Assembly: GCA_947561715.1 (NCBI GenBank)
Contig: OX387202.1
Location: 19,419,001 to 19,483,000, forward strand
From: Ascidia mentula
Lineage: Eukaryota > Chordata > Ascidiacea > Phlebobranchia > Ascidiidae
Reading direction: 5' to 3'
Length of the DNA: 64,000 nucleotides
A program made the translations under genes and the position numbers. The notes beneath the pieces were generated by a model. That model was given only the letters and a program-made list of their open reading frames with translations. It was not told the origin of the DNA and did not search any database. Numbering within the stretch: position 1 is the stretch's first letter; each line of letters begins with the position of its first letter. Positions 34,504-48,500 of this stretch are shown in pieces.

Positions 34504-35620
34504 AATCCATGTTGTTGTGAATACTTTGTGTCGATTTGTGTTCATTCCCGTGACTGTATGTTTGTTGTATGAGACTTTTTAAAACTTCACCAACGTGAAA
34601 CCAAAAAAATATTTGTGTTGTTTGGGTCGTTGCATGCCTTAAGTTGTAGTAATCGTAATTATGCTGTGAATGTTTTGTTTTTGTGTTAATCTTATATTTT
34701 TTGCATTTGCCGCTAGGACAAACCTCTTGTACTTAAAATCGTTGGTGCGTTAATCAATGTAAGGCCAGATATGTTATTTTACCCAATAATTTTAAAGGCC
34801 GTGGTCTACTTATGCTAAAATCTTATTAGAACTTGCTTTAACTTTAAACTCCAACTTCAATCTGCCAAATAACTGTTTATTTGTTAAATCTTTAAAATAA
34901 ATCCACTACGGTTGCCGGAACCTTGACGTGGTGTAGTGGCTTTAAACAAATACCGGCAAGTGATACAATATGTTTGTAAAATTATTTTTGCACAAGCTTA
35001 TGTGACTTTAAACACAATTCAAAGCGTTTTTTACCGCCCAAAAGTATCCTTGTGTCCTTTTATTGAATGGTAATGTAAAATCATTTACATTAATTACAAA
35101 AATTTTGTTTGTAGTTTGCCAACCCACCGTCGTAGCAGCCCCACAAGTAGTGAGAAGCTGCAACACTATGGTTTCTAGCAAACGAAAAGAAAGATGAATT
35201 TTAAACAACTTACCTGTATCGCAACAGATGCCTCGTTGGAAGTGCGGCCGCACACAATGCCCCCAGGAATTTCTTAAATTTTTTTTTTTAATGATGCTAA
35301 ATAGCTGAGTATGCTGCGGACACACCATTGACGCCTTGTTAAATCCCCATTGGGCTTTGCTACGCCACACAAGATAAAGAATCGTCACTTAATCAATGAA
35401 AACGTTCACCCACATAATTCACTGTAATGTGATATCAGTTAAACGTCGACGTTGCCACTTAAAATTCATCCCACACATTTTCGAAACACGGACATATTCG
35501 AAAATACCTCCATTTATGTTTTGAATGATTTATTTTCGCAACATTTACATTGTTATGCGTGGGCGGAAATAAAAAAGGGGAGATTGTGATACTAAGAGGT
35601 ATATTTAATTAACATAACAT
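34504..35620 (+). other. Transposon 3' non-coding segment
   Basis: About 1.1 kb between the stop codon and the right inverted terminus, without a supported gene. AATAAA at 34896-34901, 393 nt after the stop, is a good candidate poly(A) signal for the transposase transcript. Confidence 0.6.
34896..34901 (+). terminator. Likely poly(A) signal of the transposase transcript
   Basis: AATAAA lies downstream of the transposase stop codon and upstream of the right repeat array. Confidence 0.5.
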
Positions 35621-38600
35621 AATCGTTGAGATATATTTTATAGGTGTTCAAAAAACGCTATTGTAATGTGATCTACATGTTCTGAGCCTATTCTACACCA
35701 ATTTTAAAAAATCCTATGTCCCGGAACATTATTAAATTGGCACTTGTATGCAGCGCCGCAAATGCTCACTGCCTTCTATTTGAGTCAAAGTCTTTGACGA
35801 ACAATACGCATGCATGCTGGGATTCACACAGCGTGACCGCAGTCAAACCCATTTCGTTGCGATATACTTTATAGGTGTTCAAAAAACGCTATTGTAATGT
35901 GATCTACATGCTCTGAGCCTATTCCACACCAATTTTTAAAAAATCCTATGGCCCGGAACATCATTAAATTGGCACTTGTATGCAGCGCCGAAAATACGCG
36001 TTCGCTGGGATTCACACAGAGTGACCGCAGTCAAACCCATTTCGTTGCGATATACTTTATAGGTGTTCAAAAAACGCTATTGTAATGTGAACTACATGCT
36101 CTGAGCCTATTCTACACCAATTTTTAAAAAATTCTATGGCCCGGAACATTATTAGATTGGCACTTGTATGCAGCGCCGCAAATGCTCACTGCCTTCTGTT
36201 TGAGTCAAAGCCTTTGACGAACAATGCGCATGCATGCTGGGATTCACACAGCGTGACCGCAGTCAAACCCATTTCGTTGCGATATACTTTATAGGTGTTC
36301 AAAAAACGCTATTGCAATGTGATCTACATGCTCTGAGCCTATTCTGCACCAATTTTAAAAAATCTTATGGCCCGGAACATTATTAAATTGGCACTTGTAT
36401 GCAGCGCCGAAAATACGCTAATACTGGGATTCACACAGCGTGACCGCAGTCAAACCCATTTCGTTGCGATATACTTTATAGGTGTTCAAAAAACGCTATT
36501 GTAATGTGATCTACATGCTCTGAGCCTATTCTACACCAATTTTTAAAAAATCCTATGGCCCGGAACATTATTAAATTGGCACTTGTATGCAGCGCCGAAA
36601 ATACGCTAATACTGGGATTCACACAGCGTGACCGCAGTCAAACACATTTCGTTGCGATATACTTTATAGGTGTTCAAAAAACGCTATTGTAATGTGAACT
36701 ACATGCTCTGAGCCTATTCTACACCAATTTTTAAAAAATTCTATGGCCCGGAACATTATTAGATTGGCACTTGTATGCAGCGCCGCAAATGCTCACTGCC
36801 TTCTGTTTGAGTCAAAGCCTTTGACGAACAATGCGCATGCATGCTGGGATTCACACAGCGTGACCGCAGTCAAACCCATTTCGTTGCGATATACTTTATA
36901 GGTGTTCAAAAAACGCTATTGCAATGTGATCTACATGCTCTGAGCCTATTCTGCACCAATTTTTAAAAAATCTTATGGCCCGGAACATTATTAAATTGGC
37001 ACTTGTATGCAGCGCCGAAAATACGCTAATACTGGGATTCACACAGCGTGACCGCAGTCAAACACATTTCGTTGCGATATACTTTATAGGTGTTCAAAAA
37101 ACGCTATTGCAATGTGATCTACATGCTCTGAGCCTATTCTGCACCAATTTTTAAAAAATCTTATGGCCCGGAACATTATTAAATTGGCACTTGTATGCAG
37201 CGCCGAAAATACGCTAATACTGGGATTCACACAGCGTGACCGCAGTCAAACCCATTTCGTTGCGATATACTTTATAGGTGTTCAAAAAACGCTATTGTAA
37301 TGTGATCTACATGCTCTGAGCCTATTCTGCACCAATTTTTAAAAAATCCTATGGCCCGGAACATTATTAAATTGGCACTTGTATGCAGCGCCGAAAATAC
37401 GCTAATACTGGGATTCACACAGCGTGACCGCAGTCAAACCCATTTCGTTGCGATATACTTTATAGGTGTTCAAAAAACGCTATTGTAATGTGATCTACAT
37501 GCTCTGAGCCTATTCTGCACCAATTTTTAAAAAATCCTATGGCCCGGAACATTATTAAATTGGCACTTGTATGCAGCGCCGAAAATACGCTAATACTGGG
37601 ATTCACACAGCGTGACCGCAGTCAAACCCATTTCGTTGCGATATACTTTATAGGTGTTCAAAAAACGCTATTGTAATGTGATCTACATGCTCTGAGCCTA
37701 TTCTGCACCAATTTTTAAAAAATCCTATGGCCCGGAACATTATTAAATTGGCACTTGTATGCAGCGCCGAAAATACGCTAATACTGGGATTCACACAGCG
37801 TGACCGCAGTCAAACCCATTTCGTTGCGATATACTTTATAGGTGTTCAAAAAACGCTATTGTAATGTGATCTACATGTTCTAAGCCTATACTACACCAAT
37901 TTTTAAAAAATCCTATGGCCCGGAACATCATTAAATTGGCACTTGTATGCAGCGCCGAAAATACGCTAATACTGGGATTCACACAGCGTGACCGCAGTCA
38001 AACACATTTCGTTGCGATATACTTTATAGGTGTTCAAAAAACGCTATTGTAATGTGAACTACATGCTCTGAGCCTATTCTACACCAATTTTTAAAAAATT
38101 CTATGGCCCGGAACATTATTAGATTGGCACTTGTATGCAGCGCCGCAAATGCTCACTGCCTTCTGTTTGAGTCAAAGCCTTTGACGAACAATGCGCATGC
38201 ATGCTGGGATTCACACAGCGTGACCGCAGTCAAACCCATTTCGTTGCGATATACTTTATAGGTGTTCAAAAAACGCTATTGCAATGTGATCTACATGCTC
38301 TGAGCCTATTCTGCACCAATTTTAAAAAATCTTATGGCCCGGAACATTATTAAATTGGCACTTGTATGCAGCGCCGAAAATACGCTAATACTGGGATTCA
38401 CACAGCGTGACCGCAGTCAAACCCATTTCGTTGCGATATACTTTATAGGTGTTCAAAAAACGCTATTGTAATGTGATCTACATGCTCTGAGCCTATTCTG
38501 CACCAATTTTTAAAAAATCCTATGGCCCGGAACATTATTAAATTGGCACTTGTATGCAGCGCCGAAAATACGCTAATACTGGGATTCACACAGCGTGACC

Positions 38601-40859
38601 GCAGTCAAACACATTTCGTTGCGATATACTTTATAGGTGTTCAAAAAACGCTATTGTAATGTGAACTACATGCTCTGAGCCTATTCTACACCAATTTTTA
38701 AAAAATTCTATGGCCCGGAACATTATTAGATTGGCACTTGTATGCAGCGCCGCAAATGCTCACTGCCTTCTGTTTGAGTCAAAGCCTTTGACGAACAATG
38801 CGCATGCATGCTGGGATTCACACAGCGTGACCGCAGTCAAACCCATTTCGTTGCGATATACTTTATAGGTGTTCAAAAAACGCTATTGCAATGTGATCTA
38901 CATGTTCTGAGCCTATTCTGCACCAATTTTTAAAAAATCTTATGGCCCGGAACATTATTAAATTGGCACTTGTATGCAGCGCCGAAAATACGCTAATACT
39001 GGGATTCACACAGCGTGACCGCAGTCAAACACATTTCGTTGCGATATACTTTATAGGTGTTCAAAAAACGCTATTGTAATGTGAACTACATGCTCTGAGC
39101 CTATTCTACACCAATTTTTAAAAAATTCTATGGCCCGGAACATTATTAGATTGGCACTTGTATGCAGCGCCGCAAATGCTCACTGCCTTCTGTTTGAGTC
39201 AAAGCCTTTGACGAACAATGCGCATGCATGCTGGGATTCACACAGCGTGACCGCAGTCAAACCCATTTCGTTGCGATATACTTTATAGGTGTTCAAAAAA
39301 CGCTATTGCAATGTGATCTACATGCTCTGAGCCTATTCTGCACCAATTTTTAAAAAATCTTATGGCCCGGAACATTATTAAATTGGCACTTGTATGCAGC
39401 GCCGAAAATACGCTAATACTGGGATTCACACAGCGTGACCGCAGTCAAACCCATTTCGTTGCGATATACTTTATAGGTGTTCAAAAAACGCTATTGTAAT
39501 GTGATCTACATGCTCTGAGCCTATTCTGCACCAATTTTTAAAAAATCCTATGGCCCGGAACATTATTAAATTGGCACTTGTATGCAGCGCCGAAAATACG
39601 CTAATACTGGGATTCACACAGCGTGACCGCAGTCAAACCCATTTCGTTGCGATATACTTTATAGGTGTTCAAAAAACGCTATTGTAATGTGATCTACATG
39701 CTCTGAGCCTATTCTGCACCAATTTTTAAAAAATCCTATGGCCCGGAACATTATTAAATTGGCACTTGTATGCAGCGCCGAAAATACGCTAATACTGGGA
39801 TTCACACAGCGTGACCGCAGTCAAACCCATTTCGTTGCGATATACTTTATAGGTGTTCAAAAAACGCTATTGTAATGTGATCTACATGTTCTAAGCCTAT
39901 ACTACACCAATTTTTAAAAAATCCTATGGCCCGGAACATCATTAAATTAGCACTTGTTTGCAGCGCCGAAAATACGCGATCGCTGGGATTCACACAGCGT
40001 GACCGCAGTCAAACCCATTTCGTTGCGATATACTTTATAGGTGTTCAAAAAACGCTATTGTAATGTGATCTACATGCTCTGAGCCTATTCTACGCCAATT
40101 TTTAAAAAATCCTATGGCCCGGAACATTATTAAATTGGCACTTGTATTCAGCGCCGAAAATACGCTAATACTGGGATTCACACAGCGTGACCGCAGTCAA
40201 ACACATTTCGTTGCGATATACTTTATAGGTGTTCAAAAAACGCTATTGTAATGTGATCTACATGCTCTGAGCCTATTCTACACCAATTTTTAAAAAATTC
40301 TATGGCCCGGAACATTATTAGATTGGCACTTGTATGCAGCGCCGCAAATGCTCACTGCCTTCTGTTTGAGTCAAAGCCTTTGACGAACAATGCGCATGCA
40401 TGCTGGGATTCACACAGCGTGACCGCAGTCAAACCCATTTCGTTGCGATATACTTTATAGGTGTTCAAAAAACGCTATTGTAATGTGATCTACATGTTCT
40501 GAGCCTATTCTCCACCAATTTATAAAAAATCCTATGGCCCGGAACATCATTAAATTGGCACTTGTATGCAGCGCCGAAAATACGCGAATGCTGGGATTCA
40601 CACAGCGACACCGCAGTCAAACCCATTTCGTTGTTATATACTTTATAGGTGTTCAAAAATTGCAATTTTAAAGTGTAGATATTGTTTTGCAAATATTGGA
40701 CACCTTGCTGATTGAAATGTTTGTTATTACAACTCATTTTTGTTTTTTTCGTGAGTTAATGCTTATTTTGTGTGAACACAATTGTTTGAAGCCGTGTTCA
40801 TTCATGCGTTAAATAATTTCGGTTTTAACCAAATTCCATTTCGCCGAAATGACGGTGGT
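35621..40859 (-). repeat. Right inverted terminus: 25-interval tandem array plus unique tip
   Basis: This is the inverted counterpart of the left terminus. The marker GTGTTC of each unit occurs 26 times from 35644 to 40649; 18 intervals are 187-188 bp and seven are 231-232 bp with the same 60-bp cassette. The unique tip is about 40655-40859. The array is 2 kb longer than the left one, so unit numbers have drifted independently, as expected from unequal exchange or replication slippage. Confidence 0.95.
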
Positions 40860-40867
40860 TATTGTTT
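40860..40867. repeat. Right target-site duplication TATTGTTT
   Basis: Identical to 24707-24714 and directly adjacent to the right terminus of the transposon. Confidence 0.93.
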
Positions 40868-42538
40868 GCAAGGTTTGTTGTAACAAAGGTAAGAAAAAGG
40901 AACTAGGTATTACTGGGACAATAGGGGCATTTAAACCTGGTCTTTGTTAATATAAAACACACCCCGACTTACGCTGTTTATTGAGAACGACATTAACTTC
41001 GTGCGCGCTGTCCAAAATATAAGTTACCGATAACATATTTAAAGTCTGTCTGATAACTAAAGAACTGTCCAGCAATTCTTCATCAATTTAATTCGTCGAA
41101 TATAAGTGCTAGCACGTATTAAAAGTGGTTAGGAAAAGCAATTAAGGTATGTATTCCCTTGTGAGTTATTCAATTTTAATTAGGACTTTTGAAATCTTCT
41201 GTTTGCAATGAGTATTTGTAAGAAGTGTTTTTAAATTTAAACAAGAAAGTGAAAGCTAATATGCTGCTCTATATTATGTGCAAACGTTACGAACACAACT
41301 ACGTCCATCAGTAGTGTTGTTACTACCCTGGCATGTTGTAATGTTTTACAATCTTGGTTGCAGCCCATCCTCAAATTGGACTGGTGATGGACACAGTCGT
41401 GTTCAAAAAGTTTGTACACAATGTACAGCAGAATATTACCTTTAGCTTTCTTGTTTAAATTATTAAGCTCCAAGTATTTTGCACCGAAGTATTTTTAAAT
41501 TAAAACCATATCTTACACCTTAAGAAGCGAGGTTAGCTCACGAAAGAGTGTAGCTTGTTTTAAGTGACCAGTCTGTCGCAAAAAAGTGCACCAGAATGCA
41601 CAAATAAAACCAAACTTTGTAGAATTATCAGTGCAAAGGTTTCATAGAAGCAAGCAAAGTTTTCATAATAGTATAAGCCACTTACTGCAATATAGTATTG
41701 GACACAAGAAGAAAAATAAGTTGGTAACTCTAATGCTATCCATTTATTCAGTGCTTTTTGTATCATCAATTGCAGCTTTACAGGATATGTTTTGCAAAAC
41801 AAAATTTGACAAAATCGCTGACTATCAATGTGGTCAACATTCCGGTTATTGCATTTGTCAATTGTCAGAAACAACATAAAACAACACTCAATGTAGCACT
41901 GGCTTAATGAATTAAAAATCAAGCATTTTGCTCGTATTGGTTGCATTAAAATGACTGTGTATTTGACAACTTTGGGCTGTGTGTTTTAAAGACCTATACT
42001 GTGATTCAGCTGAGACATTACAAACTACTGATCGACCGAAGGCTTGCCAATTTACATGAAATCTAACACACAGTCAAAAACACCTGTGAGGAAAATGAAA
42101 CTTTGTGTACAGACATTGGGTGGTGGCTAAAGCAGAAATTGAGTCTGTTTTACTGTCATAGGTTAATGTATATTAAAGTTTGAGTCATGAAAAACATTCA
42201 TTGCATGAAGATATGAAATTAATGTCTAACAAAATTTGTGTTTTCACAATCATTGTAAACAAATTGTTTAACATCACGATAAACTGTTCAATGATGAGAT
42301 ATTCACACAGTGGTGCAATATCAATATTTGTTAGTGTTTATTTAAGGGGGGATTTTAACCTGTACATGGTCCAAAGGTATGATGTTTACTGAGCAAAGGC
42401 AATCATTGAAACTGAGTCAATATTGCCTTTGAACAGCAATTTATTTCTGTCTGATTAAATTACATCCATAATAACACAACTTTGTCATTTTAGTTTTTTT
42501 AGCAAGTTTTTACATGTAGTGGCCACATAGTTTTCAAT
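40868..42538. other. Upstream region of the HELZ2 homologue
   Basis: No supported exon. A strong acceptor-like sequence (TTTTTTTTAG ending at 42502) lies 36 nt before the HELZ2 start codon, which fits a 5' UTR intron or spliced-leader addition. The small open frames here have no protein-like features that I recognise. Confidence 0.5.
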
Positions 42539-45500
42539 ATGTCGACACTACAACTTTTCATAAAACTTGAAACTGCCGAAAACACCAACAACAATAAAAC
42601 TGCTTTGCTTCCATTTCAACAAGGATTTGACAAGTTTTTCATTGACTTGAAAGATGCGTTTGACAATAAAACCAATCCAGTTTTCTTGATAAAGTTTGCA
42701 AAGGAAACAGATGTGCCGGCCATAGCTTTGTGTTATGCCCTTTACAAGGAAAATCTCACCCCAGGAGAAGTATCTTACAATGCCAACAATCTGGAAACCA
42801 TTGTTAATGTCATTACCATGGATACAACAGTTAACATGGTGCTGAATGAGATTTCCCAAAGGATAAAAAAAGAAGTCGTGAAATTGACTTCAAATCGTGA
42901 AAGCAACTTTCCATATGTGAAGGATTTAAAGTTTGAAATGTACGTCTATTAGTTTCTATAAAACTCCTGCCTGATGCTGACACTTTTCTTGTACATGCAA
43001 CCTTTGTTCAAAGGACATTAGGTCCTTTTTTACATTAGGTAAAACAGTTCAAACTTGTTTTCGTATCTCTTTCATTCCTTGTATAGAAAAAATCTCTTAA
43101 CACTTCAGACAGAAATTATTTATGTTTGTTCCATTTCAGAAAGAACGTTTTGATGGAAAAGCCCGAGGAGAAATCTGATTTAGGTAATTTTCAATAAAAA
43201 GAGAATTTTTCTCCCAGAAAATAGTAATATGGTCGTCTAATTCGATAACCCACAAGTCCATGATTTATCAATGCCCATGCTGTTTAATGTCATCATGTCC
43301 ATTGTTCAAGTGTGAAGCAACAAAATATAAAAAAAAATATAATATCACAGCTTGCTTAAAATAAATACATATTTTATTTTTACTTAAACTTAAATAGAAT
43401 GTATAATTAAGACAATAAAACTATTGATGACAAAACAACTTTCACAAAGCGTACAATTTTGCTGTTGGTTGCAGATGCCCAGTCTAGTTCTTCTGGCGTG
43501 TCCACACAACATGATGAACCCTGCTACCAACTTGCAGCTGAACTGGATTTGAACGATAAAAATCGACTCTTTCTAGCTTGCAAGAACTGCTATGCTTTGA
43601 AACCTCCTATAGTTATTCACCAACATAAAGGTACAATGGTTTTCACTTGTTTAACATTGCAACACAACCTTGTTAGGCATGTGTCTAATACGCACTCCAC
43701 ACATATATTTAATATATACAATTTACATATATATGTATAGCACATGGGTGACAAAAAATAATCTTATAATATAACAAAAAATAACGTTGACACAATTTTT
43801 CATGTAGATACCCAAGAGTGTAGTTGGTGTGAAAACAATGCCACAACCTTGCTTCACGAAGAAACATACACTGTAGATGATGATAAGTTTGTTGAATATT
43901 CTGTTGTCCGTAAATATGACGATGAACGCGAGGTGGAAGAATGCAAGTATGTTGTTGATGTGGTTGAACAAAGATCTGCTGTTTGCTGGCATTGTTACCA
44001 AATACCTAACAATTAAAAGCAAAATTTACATAAAAAACTAATACTAATGCTAATATTTACAACAGGGGTTTCAGGGACCATTATATTTGACTTATGGTGA
44101 AGTAATTAAATCTTGTCAAATAGGTTGATCCAAGTTAAATCAGGCATAACACTAAAACATTTCATGTTACCATTTTTTAACCTGAGTGTATACTTACAAT
44201 GTGTTGCCCCTTCTGTATAAGATAATAATGTATAAATTTTGGCGAATGATATTAATCTGCAATGTGTAATTAGGTAAATATTTTAAACTCAGAGTAATAA
44301 CAATACCAAGCACTTTTTAGTTTTGATTAGCAATTGAGATATATCCTAAATTGCATTATTGATGATGTACAACTTTATTGAAACTCTTACTGTACTGGAT
44401 TAATGTATTACTATGTAAACAAGGTTTCTACCAAGGTAGCATTGTCTGTATTTACTTATTATAACACAAGGTGACCTTGTTTGCAGAAACAACTTTTCCG
44501 CTTCTTGTATTGATGGTGACAACTGTCGTTATGCTCACAGCCCTGATGAAAAGAAATTGTGGGAATTTGTGAAGGAAAATTCACAAAGTTGGGATGAGTT
44601 AACTTCTATTATCTCCCAATGCTTTCCAAAGGGTAAATTGTAATTTCTAATTGTTCTGGAAACTGTTTAGATATATAAGACATTCTGCACATTCTGGGTT
44701 ACTCTTTGGCTTTCTCATCCTGGGTAATCACTAATTGACACAGACTGCTTGGTTTTGTCATATATGTTTGACTTAGTAGGTTATTTGGATTAATGAAATA
44801 GATAATTGGTGAAATCAATTTCTATCAGGCTGAGTGCAGTATGTAATATGCTTTGACTTGGGGTCTATTCATATGTGAGTTTGAATGTAAACTCTACATA
44901 AAAGGTCATGTACAACAAGTGGGGTTAAAAAAGGCTGAAAATGAACCTTCATCATTGTAATACCTTGTGTTATATTCTATCTAATTAAATAACACTGGAA
45001 AGTGTCAATCACATGAGCCATTTTAGAATGCTGAACAGGAAGTTGGGGGAAGGCAACATCCTTAGTCAAAATCCAGTCATTTTTTTGCCACCTGTTTGGT
45101 CATTGTAACCCACTATCAACACATTGTGAAGCCCATGCTATTTTGATGTCAGAAATGTATTAGTTAGAATCCAGTCATTTGCTTACCACCTCCTTGGTCA
45201 TTGTATGCCCAAAATACGTTGTTTGCACACACTTATGAATGCTTAATGATGGTTTATTAATTTATTGGAAACAATTCATTCAAAAGATTGTGTGAACAGT
45301 ACATACTCTGTTTTTATGGAAAAAATAGTATATCCACAATTTTGCATCACGTTTTCAAGAACTAAGTTTGCAATTAGAATATTGTTTTTTTTTCAGTTGA
45401 AACAACCAATGGAGTATTCCATTGTGCGATCTGTCGGGAAAATTTTAACTCTGGACAAGACTTTTCCCATCACTGCGACGGTTTGCAACACAAACAAATG

Positions 45501-48500
45501 TCTCGTTGTGTTGATGGGAAATTGAAGTGGAAATATAGATTACCACCTAATCTCAAAGCAGAGAACCATTATCTCTGTCATCAGTATGTTTGCTTCTTGT
45601 CATAAAAATACCTTATCTACACTGATACATAAATTATTATCTCCACAAAAGTTAGAGAAACGTATTTCTTTTCTTTTGACAAAATTTAAGAGCTTGTTGG
45701 TCGCAGTAAGTATTATTGCTCCTTTTTTCTTGACCAAAATTGTGTTTTTTTCGGTCCTTAGCATTGAAAAGGACAACGAATGTCCTGATGGTGATTCTTG
45801 CCCGAAAGCTCACTCACCTGAAGAACTTGATGAATGGAACAAGCGGGTGAAGATCATTAGGGACAAACAAAAGTATGATTCCATTAGAAATCAACAGTAA
45901 CTGTAAAAAATAAAGCAGTTTTAAAAATACAAAATTTTGATGTTGTACCTTTGATTGTATGACTTAAATGCATATTAATTATACTTACAACTAGCCACAA
46001 ATAAAGCCATCAGTTCTCTCATTTACTATCCCACTTCATTGCAGGTTTGCGAGAGAAAACAAGTTACTTTCATTTCCTGTACAAATATCCCAGGAGTTTG
46101 ATGAAAAAAGATCCACTGCATCGGTGGTAAGTGCAGAAAAATAATCAAACATATCATTAAGATCCAAAAAACGTAACGCGATTTTGTGCACCTTTGTGCA
46201 TAAAATTATTACTTGGGGCTTTATGAGATTTTGCCAAACAGCCCACTTCTCTTAGCTAGATTTTTATACATTGGTTGTGTTACATTTATGCTGCAACTAT
46301 GTTAATGTACATTGAATCCTAAGATTTTATTAGTAATGCGTATAATGTACTCACTAGTTTTATTGTACTTATTTCTATGCAGCTTTCAGAAGTAATGGAC
46401 GAAGTAAAATGCTCAGTAAGGCCTAATGTGAAGCACATACAGCATTGTCGAACAAATGGCATAGTGGAATGGCAGATAAAGCTCAACTCCTTGGATACAC
46501 AGGTTTGTATTTTTAATGATGTGTACTTTTGTATTTCAATCAAAACAAAAATGTTTTTAGGTATTTCTATTTTCAAAAATAATTGTTTTTTTCAAACAGA
46601 ACAAATTGAGTCATGTTGCATTGTTACAACGCCATGAAAATGATTTCTTCAAGTTTTGCAAAGTGAGAGGAAAGAAGAAAGGGCAGTTTACTTCCCATAT
46701 TGATTACACAATGGCTACAGATGATACAAACAATTTACTTCATGGAGTGGCAAAATTTCGAGTTAGTGCTGCATAATTTATTGTTTCCTTTGTAAAAACA
46801 TCAAAAAATTAACTAAGATTTCTATTTTTCTTCAAAATCTTTTTTTAAAATATTATGATAGTTTGTAAAAAAATCTATTATGAAAGCAAATTTTAGTTTT
46901 GAAAACATTCAATTAAAATCACTTTTTATCACCCACAATTCAGGTAAAATTCAGTGCTGCTCAACCAGGAACATTCTCTGATGTTTTGGTTTTTGAGTTT
47001 CGCAAATGCCCACGACCAGCGTTAATGGTTAAGTTTCAAGTCTTCGTTGGGGACAAAATTAGCTTTCTGCCAGAACGACCAAAACCATCGCAGCACATTA
47101 GCTGGGAGAACAGGTTACAGTTTTATTTCCTTTTTGATGTTTTGCAAAAATGATTGTAACTTTTTTTTCCATTCTCACAATCTTTGACATTTACTCATTG
47201 AACATCAATACTTTTTGCACAGTTTTGTTCCATTGTTCATTTCTTGAAAACATCGTTATGAAAATCCCTATTTTTGCCCGAAAACAGCTGTAAATGTTTT
47301 CTGCACTGAATACATTTCTCCTCCATAACTTATCAATTTGTGTTTTAGACCCATTGTAGATTTTAAATCTGAAAACCAGAATGAATTTGAGGGAATCATG
47401 AAGGAGCTGATCATAAAGTACAAAGCACCTGAGGTTGCACTTGATTATAAGGAAGATGGGAAAGATTTGGATTCAAAAAATCTCACAGCTGAAAATTATG
47501 TTGATGAAATGCACAGGTTTTTATACAGAGAGGAGGCAGCAAGGAAAAAGGCAATTTCCAAGTAATATTTACAACCTTTAATTTACAAGTACAAAATACA
47601 GCAGAAATAAAAAAATTAAAAATTACAGAAGTGGAATATGGGCTTAAACAGCAAGGTGTTTGCAATTTCTTAATATCTCCATTGCAGAGCCCACTGTTCG
47701 TGCCACATAGGTTTGTCAGAAAACTACTTCTCAATGAATGGAGGTTTATGTTTTACTGATGGAAAAGGTGGAATATTTGGGATATTTCAACTTCCAAGTA
47801 ACCTGACTCGTGATACTGATGAAGGATTGCTCATCCTTGAAAACTGTCAAATGGTGAGTTTAAACACAGTTTGGAGATTGGACAAACAGTAACTGCAACA
47901 TCATTTACCTGCATCGCACCAAACCTTTCAAACACAACCAAAGTTTCACTATAATGTTACTGACCTTATTTTGTTTGCAAGGTCCTTCTTTCAAAAACAG
48001 ACAGTGATGACAGTTCAACTGTATATGAAGCAAAGATTGAAACAGTGGCTGCAGATCATGCTGTTCTTAACATCAGTAAAAAGTAAGTTTTGTATTTACT
48101 GTATGCAAAAACTCTGTGCGTATAAGCAACATGTCTTTTGCAATACAATGAGGGGTGTTGTGTTAATAACGTTGTAAAGGGAAGTAATATAATTTCAGTC
48201 ACTTCCAAATCACACACATTTTGTGTTTTTTGTATTTGTATTTACTTCATATTAAATATATTTTCGTTTTTATAACTTCTTTTGGGACAAACCTTGCATT
48301 CATTGTTTCAGTTGCGTGGAAGCATGGAATCTGCAGACAGGTCGAGTCATTGAATGTGACGTTCAGTTTCAACTAGACAGGAGATTGTTTTGCATGAGCC
48401 ACGGCGCACTCGACCAACTTCCTGAACTGGGTCGACTCTCAATGGTTTGCCCAGAACCCTGTGACTTCAATGCGCCAGTCAAGCGGAACAGTGTTAAGTC

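Larger units (their letters stand above)
24715..40859 (+). mobile_element. Complete 16.1-kb DNA transposon with long, tandemly repeated inverted termini
   Basis: The element begins ACCACCGTCATTTCGGCGAA and ends with its complement, flanked by an exact 8-bp duplication. The left inverted terminus spans 24715-27946 and the right 35621-40859; each has a unique tip of about 205 bp and then an array of 188- and 232-bp units. The middle carries a leader with a threefold repeat, one 1945-codon plus-strand frame (28666-34503) and about 1.1 kb of 3' sequence. The layout recalls foldback-type elements (Drosophila FB, Galileo, sea urchin TU), while the DDE core recalls Mutator-like or KDZ/Zisupton-like transposases; 8-bp duplications suit several of these. 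The tips differ at about 5 of the first 125 bp, so the insertion is not brand new, yet the long frame is intact. Confidence 0.95.

Noticed and set aside
35008-35388. 126-codon minus-strand frame in the transposon 3' region
   Set aside because: No domain or codon pattern, and it is not near any start-region signal; likely chance.
41586-41879. 97-codon plus-strand frame upstream of HELZ2
   Set aside because: Low-complexity AT-rich composition, no splice link to the HELZ2 frame and no recognisable motif.
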